From contig NZ_CP038213.1 of NCBI RefSeq assembly GCF_004526345.1, forward strand, positions 2,418,001 to 2,482,000: a stretch of 64,000 bases of DNA. Reading direction: 5' to 3'. Below, one piece after another: positions 47,509-57,932 of this stretch (positions are counted from its first letter, which is position 1; each line of letters starts with the position of its first letter). The position numbers were made by a program, and so were the translations under genes. The stretch comes from Ornithinimicrobium flavum. GTDB taxonomy: Bacteria > Actinomycetota > Actinomycetes > Actinomycetales > Dermatophilaceae. Below the pieces are notes generated by a model. That model was not told the origin of the DNA and did no database searches. It worked only from the letters and a program-made list of their open reading frames with translations.

Positions 47509-50500
47509 CAGACGGGAGCCTCCTCGGCCGTCGGGGACAGGGCCTCGGGAGCCGGGTCGGGGGCCACGTCACGCACGCGCTGGCTGATGACGGTGGTGAC
47601 GCCGTTGCCCTGCATGGAGACGCCGTAGAGCGCGTCGGCGATCTCCATCGTTCGCTTCTGATGGGTGATGACGATGAGCTGGGAGGAGTCGCGCAGCTCC
47701 TCGAACAGCGTGATGAGCCGGCCCAGGTTGGTGTCGTCGAGGGCCGCCTCGACCTCGTCCATGATGTAGAAGGGGCTGGGCCGCGCCTTGAAGATGGCGA
47801 CCAGCAGCGCGACCGCGGTGAGCGAGCGCTCACCGCCGGACAGCAACGAGAGCCGCTTGATCTTCTTCCCCGGCGGGCGCGCCTCGACCTCGATCCCGGT
47901 GGTGAGCATGTTGTCGGGGTCGGTGAGGGTGATGCGCCCCTCGCCCCCGGGGAAGAGCCGCGCGAACACCCGCTCGAACTGCGCGGCCGTGTCGTGGAAC
48001 GCCTCGGCGAAGACGCGCTCGACCCGCTCGTCCACCTCCCGGACGATCTCGAGCAGGTCGGCCTTGGAGCGCCGCAGGTCCTCGACCTGCTCGGCCAGGA
48101 AGGTATGGCGTTCCTCCAGGGCGGCGAACTCCTCCAGCGCGAGGGGGTTGACCCGGCCGAGGGCGGTGAGCTGTCGCTCGGCCTTGCGCAGGCGCTTGTC
48201 CTGCTCCTCCCGCACGAAGGGCCGGGGCTCGGGGTGCTCGGCCTCGTCGACGGGGTCGTCCGGGCCGGGGATGAACGGCACCGGCAGGTGCGGGCCGTAC
48301 TCCTCCACCAGCGTCTCGGGGTCGACCCCCAGCTCCTCGACCGCGCGGGTCTGCAGCGCCTCGATCCGCAGCCGCTGCTCGGCCCGGGCGATCTCGTCGG
48401 CGTGGACGGAGTCGGTCAGGTCGCGCAGCTCCGCGCCGAGGGTGCGGGCCCGGCTGCGGGCCTCGGCCAGCGCGCGGTCGCGGTCGGCCTGCTCGGCCTG
48501 GGACTGCGAGCGCTCCGCGGTGGCGGTCAGGAGCAGCTCCTCCGTGCGGGCCAGGACGTAGGCCGCGCCCGCGCCCACCGCCTCGGCGGTGGCCCGCTCC
48601 TGGGCCCGGCGGGCCCGACGCTCGGCGGCACGCTGCCGTGCCGCCAGCTCGTTGCGGGCGGCAGCCTCCAGCCCCTCGGCGCGGCCCGCGAGGGCCCGGG
48701 CCCGCTCCTCCTGCGTCCGCAGCGCCAGCCTCGCCTCGGTCTCGGCCGACCGCGCCCGGGCGGCCTGCTCGGCCAGCTGCTCGCGCCGGGAGGTGTCCGG
48801 CTCCTCGGTGCCCTCCTGCGAGGCCAGGGCCTCGGCGTCGGCGAGCCGTCCCTCCAGCTCGGCCAGCTCGGCCCGGTGGCGGCCAGGCCGTCCTCGGCGG
48901 CGGCGATGGCGGCGGTGGTGCGCTCGTGCTCGGCCTTGGCCGAGCGCAGGGTCTGGCCCAGCTGGGAGAGCTGCTCGGCCACCGCCGTCATCCGGGCGTC
49001 GGAGTCGTGGAGGGCGTCCAGCGCCTGCTCCGCGGCGTCGGTGGCCGACTCGAGGTCGGAGCGCGCCCCGGTGAGCGCGAACGTCGCGCTCTCGGCGCGG
49101 GCGGTGGCCCGGCGCACCCCCTCCTGCGCCTCCTGCAGGGCCGTCTGCAGCTCCAGCAGGCTGGGGGCCGACGATGACCCGCCCCGCACCCAGCCCGGCC
49201 CGTAGACGTCACCGTCCGGGGTGACGGCCGTGATCCCGGGGACGGCCCGCACGAGCAGCGCCGCGTCGTCCCCGTCGTCCACCAGCGCGACCCGGGCGAG
49301 CAGCCCGTGGACGGCGCCGGTGAGGCCGGGGTCGGAGGCACGGACCACGTCCGCCGCCCACACGGCATACCCCGGCAGTGCGGGCCAGCCCTCCCTGGTC
49401 GCGGCGGCCAGGCCGGGCACCAGCATCCCGGCGTGCCCCTGGTCCTGCTCCCGGAGCCAGGTCAGGGCCTGCCGCGCGGGGTCCAGGCCCTCCACCACGA
49501 TCGCCTCGCCCGCCCAGCCGAGAGCGGCGGCGACCGCCGCCTCGCGCCCGGGCTCCACGGCCAGCTCACCGGTGAGGGTCCCGCGGATCCCCGGCAGGTC
49601 CGACCCCCCGGCCTCCAGGAGGGCGCTGGCGCCGTCCGAGCGCCGCAGGGAGAGCGACAGCGCCTCGACCCGGGCACCCATCGCCGCCTGCTCCGCCTGA
49701 GCCTCCCGCACCTCCGTCTCGAGCCGGGCCACCTGCTGGGCGGCCTCGGCGCGGCGCTCCTCCGCCTGCTCGTAGGAGGCGTCCAGCCCCTCCTCACCCT
49801 GCTCGACGTCGAGCACGGTCGCCTCGAGGGCGGCGAAGTCCCGCTCCGCGCTCTCCGCCCGGGCGACCACGGCCTGCGCGGCGGACCGCAGGCGCTCGAT
49901 CTCGCCCTCCCCCGCCTCGATCCGTGAGCGTCGCGACCCCACCTGCCCCGCCAGCCGCGCCAGGCCCTCCCGCCGGTCGGCGGCGGCTCGGGCCAGCCGC
50001 TGCAGCCGGGCCTGCTCCTCGGCGTGCGCCGCCTCGGCGGCCCCCCGCTCCCGCTCCGCCCCGGCCAGGGACTCGGCGAGCTCGGCGACGCGGGCCAGCA
50101 GGGTGCTCTCCTCCGCCCGGACCTGCTCGGCCTGGGCCCGCAGCTGCTCGGGGTCGCGGGCCCCGGCGCCACGCCCACCCCCCGGCTGCTCGTCCTCCTC
50201 CACCCCCAGCAGGCGCACCCGCTCCGCGGCGAGATCACGCAGGGCACGCAGCCGCTCCAGCAGGGAGGACAGGGCGTACCACCGGTCCTGCAGCGCGGTC
50301 AGCGCGGGTGCGGCCTCGGCCCGCTCCGCCTCCAGCTCGGCGACCTGGGCCTCGGCGGCCTGCGCGGCCTGCTCCACCCGCGTCCGTCGCTCGACCAGGG
50401 CTCGCTCGTCGGCGAGCTCCTGCTCCAGCACGCTCGTCAGCTGGACGAGGTCGTCGGCCAGGATGCGCAGCCGGGCGTCGCGCACCTCCGCCTGGATCGT

Positions 50501-51148
50501 GGCGGCGCGGCGCGCCGTCGCGGCCTGGCGCCCCAGCGGGCCCAGCTGACGGCGGATCTCGGCGGTGAGGTCGGCCAGCCGGGTGAGGTTGCCCTCCATC
50601 GTCTCCAGCTTGCGCAGCGCCCGCTCCTTGCGCTTGCGGTGCTTGAGGACCCCTGCGGCCTCCTCGATGAAGCCGCGCCGCTCCTCGGGGGTCGCCCGCA
50701 GCACCGTGTCGAGCTGCCCCTGGCCCACGATGACGTGCATCTCCCGCCCGATCCCGCTGTCGGAGAGCAGCTCCTGGACGTCGAGCAGCCGGCACGAGGT
50801 GCCGTTGATGGCGTACTCGCTGCCGCCGGAGCGGAACATCGTCCGGGTGATCGTCACCTCGGTGTAGTCGATCGGCAGCGCCCCGTCGCCGTTGTCGATC
50901 GTCATCGACACCTCGGCCCGGCCCAGGGGGGCCCGGCCGGAGGTGCCGGCGAAGATGACGTCCTCCATCTTCCCGCCGCGCAGGCTCTTGGCCCCCTGCT
51001 CCCCCATCACCCAGGCCAGCGCGTCGACGACGTTGGACTTGCCCGAGCCGTTCGGCCCCACGATGCAGGTGATGCCCGGCTCGAGGCGCAAGGTCGTCGA
51101 CGAGGCGAACGACTTGAACCCCTTGAGGGTCAGGCTCTTGACGTACAC
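47508..51148 (-). CDS. smc: Chromosome segregation ATPase SMC, frame broken by one missing base
   Basis: Condensin ATPase. Head N-part has the Walker A GPNGSGKSNVVDALAWVMG near 33, coiled coil about 170-500, hinge about 510-660 (LPGIRGTLTGELAV, VYGPGWVRGGSS), second coiled coil, then signature LSGGERSLTAVALLVA near 1070 and Walker B FYIMDEVEAALDD. The coiled-coil coding shifts frame near 48871-48889, at DGLA followed by HRAELAELEG. Adding one base restores a 1213-residue protein. GTG start at 51148. A motif copy GGTATGCCG at 49363-49371 encodes GYAV. No scpA/scpB in window. Confidence 0.95.
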
Positions 51149-51257
51149 GTGAGGGCGGCTTCTCTTCTCGTCCGGACGCTGGTGCGGTCACGATACCCGC
51201 GGGGTCCGAGGCCGCCCGGGAGGCTGGCCCGTCCGCGACGGCCCGCCGCCGCGGCCC

Positions 51258-51538
51258 TCACCGCTCGGCGAAGCCTGTCAGGCCCTCCCGCGGCGCGTGC
51301 CGCTGCGTCGTCACCCCGTCGACGCGACCGGGGCGGCTGCGCGTGGACGGGTCCTCGCGCAGCAGCTCGACCAGCTGCCCGACCGCGGCCTCCTCCCCCT
51401 GCGCGCAGACCTCGACCCGTCCGTCGGCCAGGTTGCGGGCGTGCCCCACGAGGCCCAGCTCCAGGGCCCGCGCTCGGGTCCACCAGCGGAAGCCCACCCC
51501 CTGCACCCTCCCCGGACGAAGATCAGCGCGCGTTCCAT
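51258..51538 (-). CDS. acyP: Acylphosphatase, frame broken by one missing base
   Basis: Hydrolyses acyl phosphates. MERALIFVRG starts the protein in one frame, then VQGVGFRWWTRARALELGLVG and ARNLADGRVEV follow in the next. Adding one G to the G4 run (plus-strand C4 51510-51513) gives RGRVQGVGFRWW and 93 residues, the family norm, with the catalytic Arg (GFR) and Asn (ARN). Adjacent to smc as in mycobacteria. Confidence 0.88.
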
Positions 51539-51582
51539 CCGACCACCGTAGGCGGTGCCTGCCGCACCCCCCGACCCGGCAC

Positions 51583-51588
51583 TACGGT
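51583..51588 (+). promoter_or_regulatory. Probable -10 box of Gfo/Idh/MocA gene
   Basis: TACGGT six bases before the GTG at 51595; the spacer GGGAGG could alternatively serve as a ribosome site. Confidence 0.45.
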
Positions 51589-51594
51589 GGGAGG

Positions 51595-52632
51595 GTGAGC
51601 GAGACCCACGGCACCCCCTACCCCCCGATCCCCGACCGGCCGGTCCGCTGGGGCCTGCTGGCCGCCGGCAGCATTGCCGGCGCGATGGCGCGGACCGTCC
51701 GCGACACCTCCGGCGGCGAGGTCGTCGCCGTCGCGGCCCGGGACGGCGCGCGTGCCGCCAGCTTCGCGCAGGAGCACGAGGTCCCCCGGTCCTACGGCTC
51801 CTACGCCGAGCTGCTGGCCGACCCCGACGTGGACATCGTCTACGTCTCCTCCACGCACCCCTTCCACGCCGAGCAGGCGATGGCCAGCCTGGAGGCGGGC
51901 AAGCACGTGCTCGTGGAGAAGCCCTTCGCCCTCACCGTCTCCGACACCGAGCGGGTCCTGGAGACCGCCCGGGGCCGGGGCCTGTTCGCGATGGAGGCGA
52001 TGTGGACCCGCTGCCAGCCCCTCGTGCGCGAGCTGGTCGAGCGGGTCCGGGGAGGGGCCCTGGGCGACGTGCGCAGCTTCGCCGCCGCCTTCACGGTGCC
52101 GTTCGCCTACGACGAGGGCCACCGCCTCTTCGACCTGGCCAACGGTGGCGGCGCCCTGCTGGACATCGGGGTCTACCCCGTCACGCTGGCCCACCTGCTC
52201 CTCGGTCACCCCACGGACGTCCAGGTCCTCGGGGCCACCGTCCCCACGGGGGCGGACGCTCAGGTGGCGCTGCAGTGGCTCACGGCGGACGGCGCCGTGG
52301 CGCAGGTCCTGTGCGACTCCCGCAGCCACGGGTCCTCCCGCACCGTCGTCCGTGGCACCGAGGGCTGGATCGAGGTGCACGGCCCGGTCAACGACCCGGA
52401 GGGCTTCACCCTCCACCGGGGTGCCGACCCGGACGAGGGCGAGCACGTCACGGCCGACCGGCGAGGCCTGGCCCACCAGGTCGAGGAGGTGCACCGCTGC
52501 CTCAGGGAGGGGCTGCTGGAGTCGCCGCTGGTCCCGCACGCCGACACGGTGGCGATCATGACGATCCTGGAGTCGGCCCGCCGCGAGCTGGGGGTGCAGT
52601 ACCCCCAGGAGGACGAGCCGCTGCACACCTGA
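51595..52632 (+). CDS. Gfo/Idh/MocA-family oxidoreductase
   Basis: 345 residues. NAD(P)-binding start GLLAAGSIAGAMARTV near residue 20, VYVSSTHPFHAEQAMASL near 78, and the catalytic-type HVLVEKPFALTVSDTERVL near 105, followed by MEAMWTRCQPLVREL and GGALLDIGVYPVTLAHLLLG. Substrate (sugar, inositol or dihydrodiol type) is unknown; the AMW...C signature resembles dihydrodiol dehydrogenases. GTG at 51595. Confidence 0.85.
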   Translation: MSETHGTPYPPIPDRPVRWGLLAAGSIAGAMARTVRDTSGGEVVAVAARDGARAASFAQEHEVPRSYGSYAELLADPDVDIVYVSSTHPFHAEQAMASLEAGKHVLVEKPFALTVSDTERVLETARGRGLFAMEAMWTRCQPLVRELVERVRGGALGDVRSFAAAFTVPFAYDEGHRLFDLANGGGALLDIGVYPVTLAHLLLGHPTDVQVLGATVPTGADAQVALQWLTADGAVAQVLCDSRSHGSSRTVVRGTEGWIEVHGPVNDPEGFTLHRGADPDEGEHVTADRRGLAHQVEEVHRCLREGLLESPLVPHADTVAIMTILESARRELGVQYPQEDEPLHT

Positions 52633-52636
52633 CCGT

Positions 52637-52650
52637 GGGGCGCCTGCCCC
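52637..52650. terminator. Short hairpin between Gfo/Idh and VOC genes
   Basis: GGGGC/GCCCC with a four-base loop just after the oxidoreductase stop, between convergent genes; weak but well placed. Confidence 0.35.
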
Positions 52651-52656
52651 GGGCTG

Positions 52657-53031
52657 TCAGTCCTCGTGCAGCTGCAGGTGGTTGCCGCACCCGTCGTCGA
52701 AGACCGCCAGCGTGCCGCTGGGATCCGTGCGCGGCTCCACCCCGAAGACGAACCCGAGACCCCTGAGCCGCTCGTACTCCGCGCGGACGTCGGGGACACC
52801 GAGGACGAGGACCGGCAGCCCCTCGTCATACATGGTCCGTCGGTAGTGCCCCGCGGCCTCGTGGTCGCTGGGCTCCAGCAGCAGCCCCACCTCGGGGCTG
52901 TCGGGGGCCGCGACGATGAACAGGTCGGCCTCCGGCACGGCGAGCACGCCGGTGAAGCCGAGGCTGCCGGTGTAGACCTCGTAGGCCCGGGCCGGGTCGT
53001 GCACGTGGATGCTGCACATCTTGATCCGCAT
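52657..53031 (-). CDS. VOC-superfamily (glyoxalase-like) protein
   Basis: 124 residues, two beta-alpha-beta-beta-beta modules. CSIHVHDPARAYEVYTGSLGF opens the fold and VFDDGCGNHLQLHED closes it with the typical Glu/His metal end. Glyoxalase, dioxygenase or resistance roles occur in the family; not resolvable here. ATG six bases after TATGGT (minus), leaderless pattern. Divergent from the small membrane protein at 53067. Confidence 0.8.
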   Translation of the reverse strand: MRIKMCSIHVHDPARAYEVYTGSLGFTGVLAVPEADLFIVAAPDSPEVGLLLEPSDHEAAGHYRRTMYDEGLPVLVLGVPDVRAEYERLRGLGFVFGVEPRTDPSGTLAVFDDGCGNHLQLHED

Positions 53032-53037
53032 GACACG

Positions 53038-53043
53038 ACCATA
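53038..53043 (-). promoter_or_regulatory. Probable -10 box of VOC gene
   Basis: TATGGT on the minus strand, six bases before the ATG at 53031. Confidence 0.5.
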
Positions 53044-53066
53044 GGCCGGTGGGGCAGGCTAAGGGG

Positions 53067-53369
53067 ATGACCCAGACGCTCGTCTTCCTGGCCGGTGCGG
53101 CGCTGGCCCTCATGCTGCTGGGCCACGCCTTCACCCCGCCTGCGGAACGACTGCCGCTGCGGCAGTGGACGCCGGTCTACCTCATGGACCGGGTCGGCCA
53201 CGGTTTCCGGGCGCTGTGGGCGATCAGCCAGGCCCGGGGCGAGCGCTTCGAGGAGGTGCGCCGCGAGCAGCTGACGCAGGAGCAGCGGGACGCCGAGGAC
53301 GAGCGACGGCGACGGCGGGGCCGCAGTCCGGAGGATCCCGAGGGGCCGCAGGACCCGGGCCGGCCCTAG
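53067..53369 (+). CDS. Small N-terminally anchored membrane protein
   Basis: 100 residues. TM helix about 3-21 (QTLVFLAGAALALMLLG), then a charged region rich in Arg/Glu/Gln and a Pro/Gly tail. No domain recognised. ATG preceded by AAGGGG. It lies alone between the VOC and mutM genes, convergent with mutM, 7 bases apart. Confidence 0.6.
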   Translation: MTQTLVFLAGAALALMLLGHAFTPPAERLPLRQWTPVYLMDRVGHGFRALWAISQARGERFEEVRREQLTQEQRDAEDERRRRRGRSPEDPEGPQDPGRP

Positions 53370-53376
53370 GAGGCGG

Positions 53377-54303
53377 TCACCGACGCGGGGCGCGCACGAC
53401 CCGCGGACGCACCTGGCACCGGGGGCAGAAGTGGGACGACCGGTTGGCGAACGCCTCCCGGCGGATGGGCGTGCCGCAGCGGGGGCATGGGCGGCCGGTC
53501 CGGCCGTAGGCCGAGAGGGACCGGTCGAAGTAGCCGCTGGCGCCGTTGACGTTGACGTAGAGCGCGTCGAAGCTGGTCCCACCCTGGACCAGCGCCTCCC
53601 GCATGACGTCCTCGGCGTGGCCCAGCAGGCGCCCGAGCGCGGGACGGGTCAGGGCGGAGGCAGGCCGGCGGCCGTGGATCCCGGCCCGCCACAGAGCCTC
53701 GTCGGCGTAGATGTTGCCGATCCCGCTGACCACGGTCTGGTCCAGCAGGACCCGCTTGACCTCGGTGTCCTTGCCCTTGATGCGCCGGGCGGCGAGCCCG
53801 CGGTCGAAGGCCGGCTCGAGAGGGTCGGGGGCGATGTGCGCCACGGGCTCCGGTATGCCGTGCGCGTGGGCCGGCGGGGCGTGCGGGCCCGGCGGCGGGG
53901 CGTGCGGGTCGGGGCGCAGGGTGGTGAGGGCGAGGCCGCCGAAGGTGCGCTGGTCGACGAACCGCAGCTGGGGCCCGTCGTCGGCGAAGTCGAAGGCGGC
54001 GTGCAGGTGCTTCTCCCGCGGCGCGTCGGCGGGCTCGACGAGCAGCTGCCCGCTCATCCCCAGGTGGACGACCAGGGCCTGGGGGTCGTCGTCGGGCGGG
54101 TCCAGGACCAGCCACAGGTACTTCCCCCGCCGGTCCGCGGCCCGGACGACCGCCCCCTCGACGCGGGCCATGAGATCCTCCGGGCCCGCCGGATGACGCC
54201 GGGCGACGCGGGCACCGGTGAGGACGGCCCGGGTCAGCGTCCGCCCGACGACGTGCGCGTGCAGGCCGCGGCGGACGACCTCGACCTCGGGGAGCTCAGG
54301 CAC
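53377..54303 (-). CDS. mutM: Formamidopyrimidine-DNA glycosylase
   Basis: Base-excision enzyme for 8-oxoguanine. 308 residues. The catalytic Pro and Glu are residues 2-3 ([14 protein letters not shown]); KYLWLVLDP near 60, HLGMSGQLL near 80, [23 protein letters not shown] near 180, and the zinc finger CPRCGTPI...FCPRCQ near 280. A His/Pro-rich insertion of about 25 residues ([12 protein letters not shown]) sits near 140-160. Overlaps the rnc stop by 8 bases. A GGTATGCCG motif at 53852-53860 makes rare ATA in HGIP. Confidence 0.95.
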   Translation of the reverse strand: MPELPEVEVVRRGLHAHVVGRTLTRAVLTGARVARRHPAGPEDLMARVEGAVVRAADRRGKYLWLVLDPPDDDPQALVVHLGMSGQLLVEPADAPREKHLHAAFDFADDGPQLRFVDQRTFGGLALTTLRPDPHAPPPGPHAPPAHAHGIPEPVAHIAPDPLEPAFDRGLAARRIKGKDTEVKRVLLDQTVVSGIGNIYADEALWRAGIHGRRPASALTRPALGRLLGHAEDVMREALVQGGTSFDALYVNVNGASGYFDRSLSAYGRTGRPCPRCGTPIRREAFANRSSHFCPRCQVRPRVVRAPRR

Positions 54304-55027
54304 GGGGCGAGGGGGGAACCCCGACGACCTGGGCGGCCCGGTCGGTGAGCAGCGCCCAGCCCGCCTCGGCGGCGCGCTGCTCGGCGACCTTCTTGGACCG
54401 CCCCACGCCGGTGCCGACGACCTCGTCGGCCAGGACCACGCGGGCGGTGAAGGTCTTGTCGTGGTCGGGCCCCTCGTCGTCGACGAGGTAGGACGGGCTG
54501 CCCAGGTCGCCGGCCGTCGCGACCTCCTGCAGGCTCGTCTTCCAGTCCAGCGCCGCCCCGAGGGTGGCGCTGCGCGACATCAGGGGGTCGAGCAGGTGGT
54601 GCACGAAGGTGTCGGCCGCCGCCAGGCCCACGGAGACGTAGACGCAGCCGATGACCGCCTCCATGGCGTCGGCCAGGATCGAGTCCTTGTCGCGCCCGCC
54701 GGTGGCCGTCTCCCCCTTGCCCAGCAGGAGGTAGTCCCCCAGCGACATGCTGCGGGCGACCTCGGCGAGGGCACGGGAGTTGACGACGGCGGCCCGCAGC
54801 TTGGCCAGCTGACCCTCGGGCAGGTCCGGGTTGTCCCGGTAGAGGGTGTCGGTCACCACGAGCCCCAGCACCGAGTCGCCGAGGAACTCCAGGCGCTCGT
54901 TGTGCGGGGCACCGTCGTTCTCGTAGGAGAACGACCGGTGGGTCAGGGCACGCAGGAGCAGCGCCTCGTCGCAGCGCTCACCGACGACCTCGGCGAGGTG
55001 GTCGATGAGCTCGGCGACGGGGCGCAT
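54296..55027 (-). CDS. rnc: Ribonuclease III
   Basis: 243 residues. Catalytic signature [16 protein letters not shown] near 43 and the second acidic site [15 protein letters not shown] near 120; double-stranded RNA-binding domain about 160-235 (DWKTSLQEV...[18 protein letters not shown]). Processes rRNA precursors. ATG at 55027; upstream shadow frame ignored. rpmF-rnc-mutM order. Confidence 0.96.
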   Translation of the reverse strand: MRPVAELIDHLAEVVGERCDEALLLRALTHRSFSYENDGAPHNERLEFLGDSVLGLVVTDTLYRDNPDLPEGQLAKLRAAVVNSRALAEVARSMSLGDYLLLGKGETATGGRDKDSILADAMEAVIGCVYVSVGLAAADTFVHHLLDPLMSRSATLGAALDWKTSLQEVATAGDLGSPSYLVDDEGPDHDKTFTARVVLADEVVGTGVGRSKKVAEQRAAEAGWALLTDRAAQVVGVPPSPRA

Positions 55028-55041
55028 GCCGTGCGGGGTGC

Positions 55042-55236
55042 TCAGCCCTGGTGCTCGGTGCGCTCCGCGGCGGCGTAGTGCCGGCCCGCGTAGCTCCCGC
55101 AGGAGGGGCAGGCCTGGTGCGGCACGCGCACGGCCTGGCACTGCGGGCAGGTCGACAGCGCCAGGGGCGCAGCCTTCCACTGGGAGCGGCGGTGCCGGGT
55201 GTTGCTGCGGGACATCTTCCGCTTCGGGACGGCCAC
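55042..55236 (-). CDS. rpmF: 50S ribosomal protein L32
   Basis: 64 residues. [20 protein letters not shown] and the zinc ribbon CPQC...CPSC (positions about 30-46) are complete, i.e. zinc-binding type. One base after the yceD stop. Confidence 0.97.
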   Translation of the reverse strand: MAVPKRKMSRSNTRHRRSQWKAAPLALSTCPQCQAVRVPHQACPSCGSYAGRHYAAAERTEHQG

Positions 55237-55237
55237 G

Positions 55238-55828
55238 TCAGGTCCTTCTCTCGTCGTTGTCGGTCGGGGTGACCAGGTCGGCCAGGGCCGACCATCGGGG
55301 GTCGATCACGTCGTGGTGGTGCTCCGGGTCGTCCGCCAGGCGCGCTCCGCACTCGGAGCACAGTCCCGGACAGTCGTCCTGGCACACCGGTTGGAAGGGT
55401 AGCGCGGTCACGACGGCGTCCCGGACGATCTCCTCGAGATCCATCAGGTCCTCGTCGAGCTCGCGCTGCTCCTCCTCGGTGTCCGGGTCCTTGCTGCCAC
55501 CAGCCACCTTCTGGTGGTGGGCGGCCCGCTCGGGGTAGACGAACAGCTCCTGGAATCGGACGTCGAGGGGCTCCTCGACCTCGTCCAGGCAGCGGACGCA
55601 CTCCCCGCTCGCCACGGCCCGGACCGTACCCGTCGCCAGGACCCCCTCGACGACCGACTCCATACGCACGTCCAGCTCGACCGGCTGACCGGTTCGGACG
55701 GCGATGACGTCGGTGCCGATCGGCTCCGTCGTGGTCACGACGCGGGTGACCTCACGCATGCTGCCGGGCCGTCGGACCAGTTCCCGGGTGTTGAGCACCC
55801 AGGGCTGTTCCGTCTGCTGGGCAGCCAT
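55238..55828 (-). CDS. YceD/DUF177 protein
   Basis: 196 residues. Four-cysteine motif ECVRCLDEVEEPLDV near 92 and CQDDCPGLCSECG near 160, typical of DUF177, always upstream of rpmF. Involved in ribosome or rRNA metabolism in other organisms. ATG at 55828; upstream 107 bases separate it from coaD. Confidence 0.9.
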   Translation of the reverse strand: MAAQQTEQPWVLNTRELVRRPGSMREVTRVVTTTEPIGTDVIAVRTGQPVELDVRMESVVEGVLATGTVRAVASGECVRCLDEVEEPLDVRFQELFVYPERAAHHQKVAGGSKDPDTEEEQRELDEDLMDLEEIVRDAVVTALPFQPVCQDDCPGLCSECGARLADDPEHHHDVIDPRWSALADLVTPTDNDERRT

Positions 55829-55935
55829 GATGAGTTCCTCGTGTCGTGTCCGTGGTGGCGTCGGGTGCGGACCTCGACCGCGGGAGACGCGGAGGGACGC
55901 AGACCGACGCACCAGACTACCGGAGCGGGACCGCC

Positions 55936-56427
<492 letters not shown>

Positions 56428-56446
56428 ACCCGACGACCCTAGCGAC

Positions 56447-56995
56447 TCACTCCTCGTCGGAGGCGGGCAGCAGCCCCTCCTTGTGGGCCTGCTCGACGAG
56501 CGCGCGCACCGTCTGGATCGTGACGCCCTCGTCCAGCAGCGCCCCGCGCACCTCCAGGAAGGCCGCCCCCAGGGTGGCGCGGTCCTGCTCCGACACCTCC
56601 TCGCGGGCGGGGTTGAGGATGCTCAGCTCCTCCTCGGTGAGGTGGTGCTGGAGGACCTCGTTCATCGTCTCCACGGCGTCGTCGAACTTCTGCGTGTCGG
56701 TGCCCTTGCACTCCAGGAGCGCGAGCAGCGCCTCGTTGATCTCGGCGTGCTCCTCCTCGCCGTGCTCCTGCTCCTCGGCGTCGATCGCGTCCTTGCGACG
56801 CAGCCGGGGGTAGACCTTCTGCTCCTCGGCCTCGCCGTGGGCGACCAGGGCGGCGGCGAACGCCTCCCGGGCGGCGGCCCGGTCGGAGGTGCTGTCGCGC
56901 ATCTCGCGCATGAGGGTCTCGAAGAGGCGGTGGTCGTCGAGGATGAGGTCGACGACGTCACCAGACACGGGGCGGGGGATCGGGTATGTGGTCAC
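56447..56995 (-). CDS. Hemerythrin-like HHE-domain protein
   Basis: 182 residues. Two HHE-type repeats: DDHRLFETLMREMRD near 20, HGEAEEQKVYPRL near 53, EEHAEINEALLALL near 80, HHLTEEELSILNPARE near 117, giving the His/Glu ligands for a diiron centre. Probably oxygen or redox sensing or iron storage. GTG at 56995 preceded by GAGGAT. Stands alone between coaD and nnrD. Confidence 0.85.
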   Translation of the reverse strand: MTTYPIPRPVSGDVVDLILDDHRLFETLMREMRDSTSDRAAAREAFAAALVAHGEAEEQKVYPRLRRKDAIDAEEQEHGEEEHAEINEALLALLECKGTDTQKFDDAVETMNEVLQHHLTEEELSILNPAREEVSEQDRATLGAAFLEVRGALLDEGVTIQTVRALVEQAHKEGLLPASDEE

Positions 56996-57041
56996 GCGCC
57001 GATCCTCGCACCGTCACCTCCGCCCCGCTCGCCGGGGCCGG

Positions 57042-57932
57042 TCAGACCTCGAGCTCGGACAGGACCGAGGGCACCCGGTGCGCCAGCTCCCGGGCGAGGA
57101 ACCCCGTGGGGCCCAGCTCGGCGGACAGCCGGTCCCCGGCGCTGCCGTGCAGGTGCGACCCCCAGACGGCGGCCTGGCACGGCTCGGCCCCGCGGCCGAG
57201 CAGTCCGGTGACCAGCCCGGCCTTGACGTCGCCGGACCCGGCGGTGCCCAGCCCGGGCCCGCCGACGGAGCCCTGCCAGGACCGGCCGTCCGGGGAGGCC
57301 GTCCAGGTGGTCGAGCCGCCCGAGGAGACGCACACCCCCGTCCGGGCCGCGAGCCGCAGGGCGGCCTCCCGCGGGTCGTCCTCGACCTTCGCGGGCTCCC
57401 AGCCCAGGGTGAGGGCCAGCTCGGAGAGGTTGGGGGTGAGCACCGCCCTCCCCTCCAGGTGGCTCAGGCAGGTGGGGTCCTCGGTCACCGCGGAGAGGGC
57501 GAGCGCGTCCAGGGCCACCGAGGTCGAGGGACCCACGCACGGGAGGGCCCGGGCGGTGAGCTCCTGCGCCGCCGCGACCGCGCCGATGCCGGGGCCGACG
57601 AGCAGCGCCTCGCACTCGGGGACCATCTCCTCGACCGCCTGCACCGCCTCCGTCGCGAGCTCGCCGTCGTCCCCCTCGGCGACGCCCCGGACGAGCACCT
57701 CGGGCAGCGCGACCGCCAGCTGCACGGCCGTGGAGCGGACGGTGACGAGCTGGACCTTGCCGGCGCCCACACGCAGCGCGGCCTCGGCCGCGAGCAGCAC
57801 CCCTCCGGGGTTGTGCCGGCTGCCGCCCACGATGAGCACGCGCCCCCGGGACTCCTTGTCGTCCTGCAGCCGCGGCAACGGCCAGGCGGTGAGCAACCGG
57901 TGGGTGACGATCTCGGGCTGGGGGCGGCTCAC
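57042..57932 (-). CDS. nnrD: ADP/ATP-dependent NAD(P)H-hydrate dehydratase
   Basis: Repairs hydrated NAD(P)H. 296 residues. RVLIVGGSRHNPGGVLLAAEAALRVGAGKV near 40, VLTPNLSELALTLG near 150, and the catalytic GTAGSGDVKAGLVTGLLG near 225. No YjeF_N epimerase domain is fused, so the epimerase is elsewhere. GTG overlaps the upstream phosphatase stop. Confidence 0.92.
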   Translation of the reverse strand: MSRPQPEIVTHRLLTAWPLPRLQDDKESRGRVLIVGGSRHNPGGVLLAAEAALRVGAGKVQLVTVRSTAVQLAVALPEVLVRGVAEGDDGELATEAVQAVEEMVPECEALLVGPGIGAVAAAQELTARALPCVGPSTSVALDALALSAVTEDPTCLSHLEGRAVLTPNLSELALTLGWEPAKVEDDPREAALRLAARTGVCVSSGGSTTWTASPDGRSWQGSVGGPGLGTAGSGDVKAGLVTGLLGRGAEPCQAAVWGSHLHGSAGDRLSAELGPTGFLARELAHRVPSVLSELEV

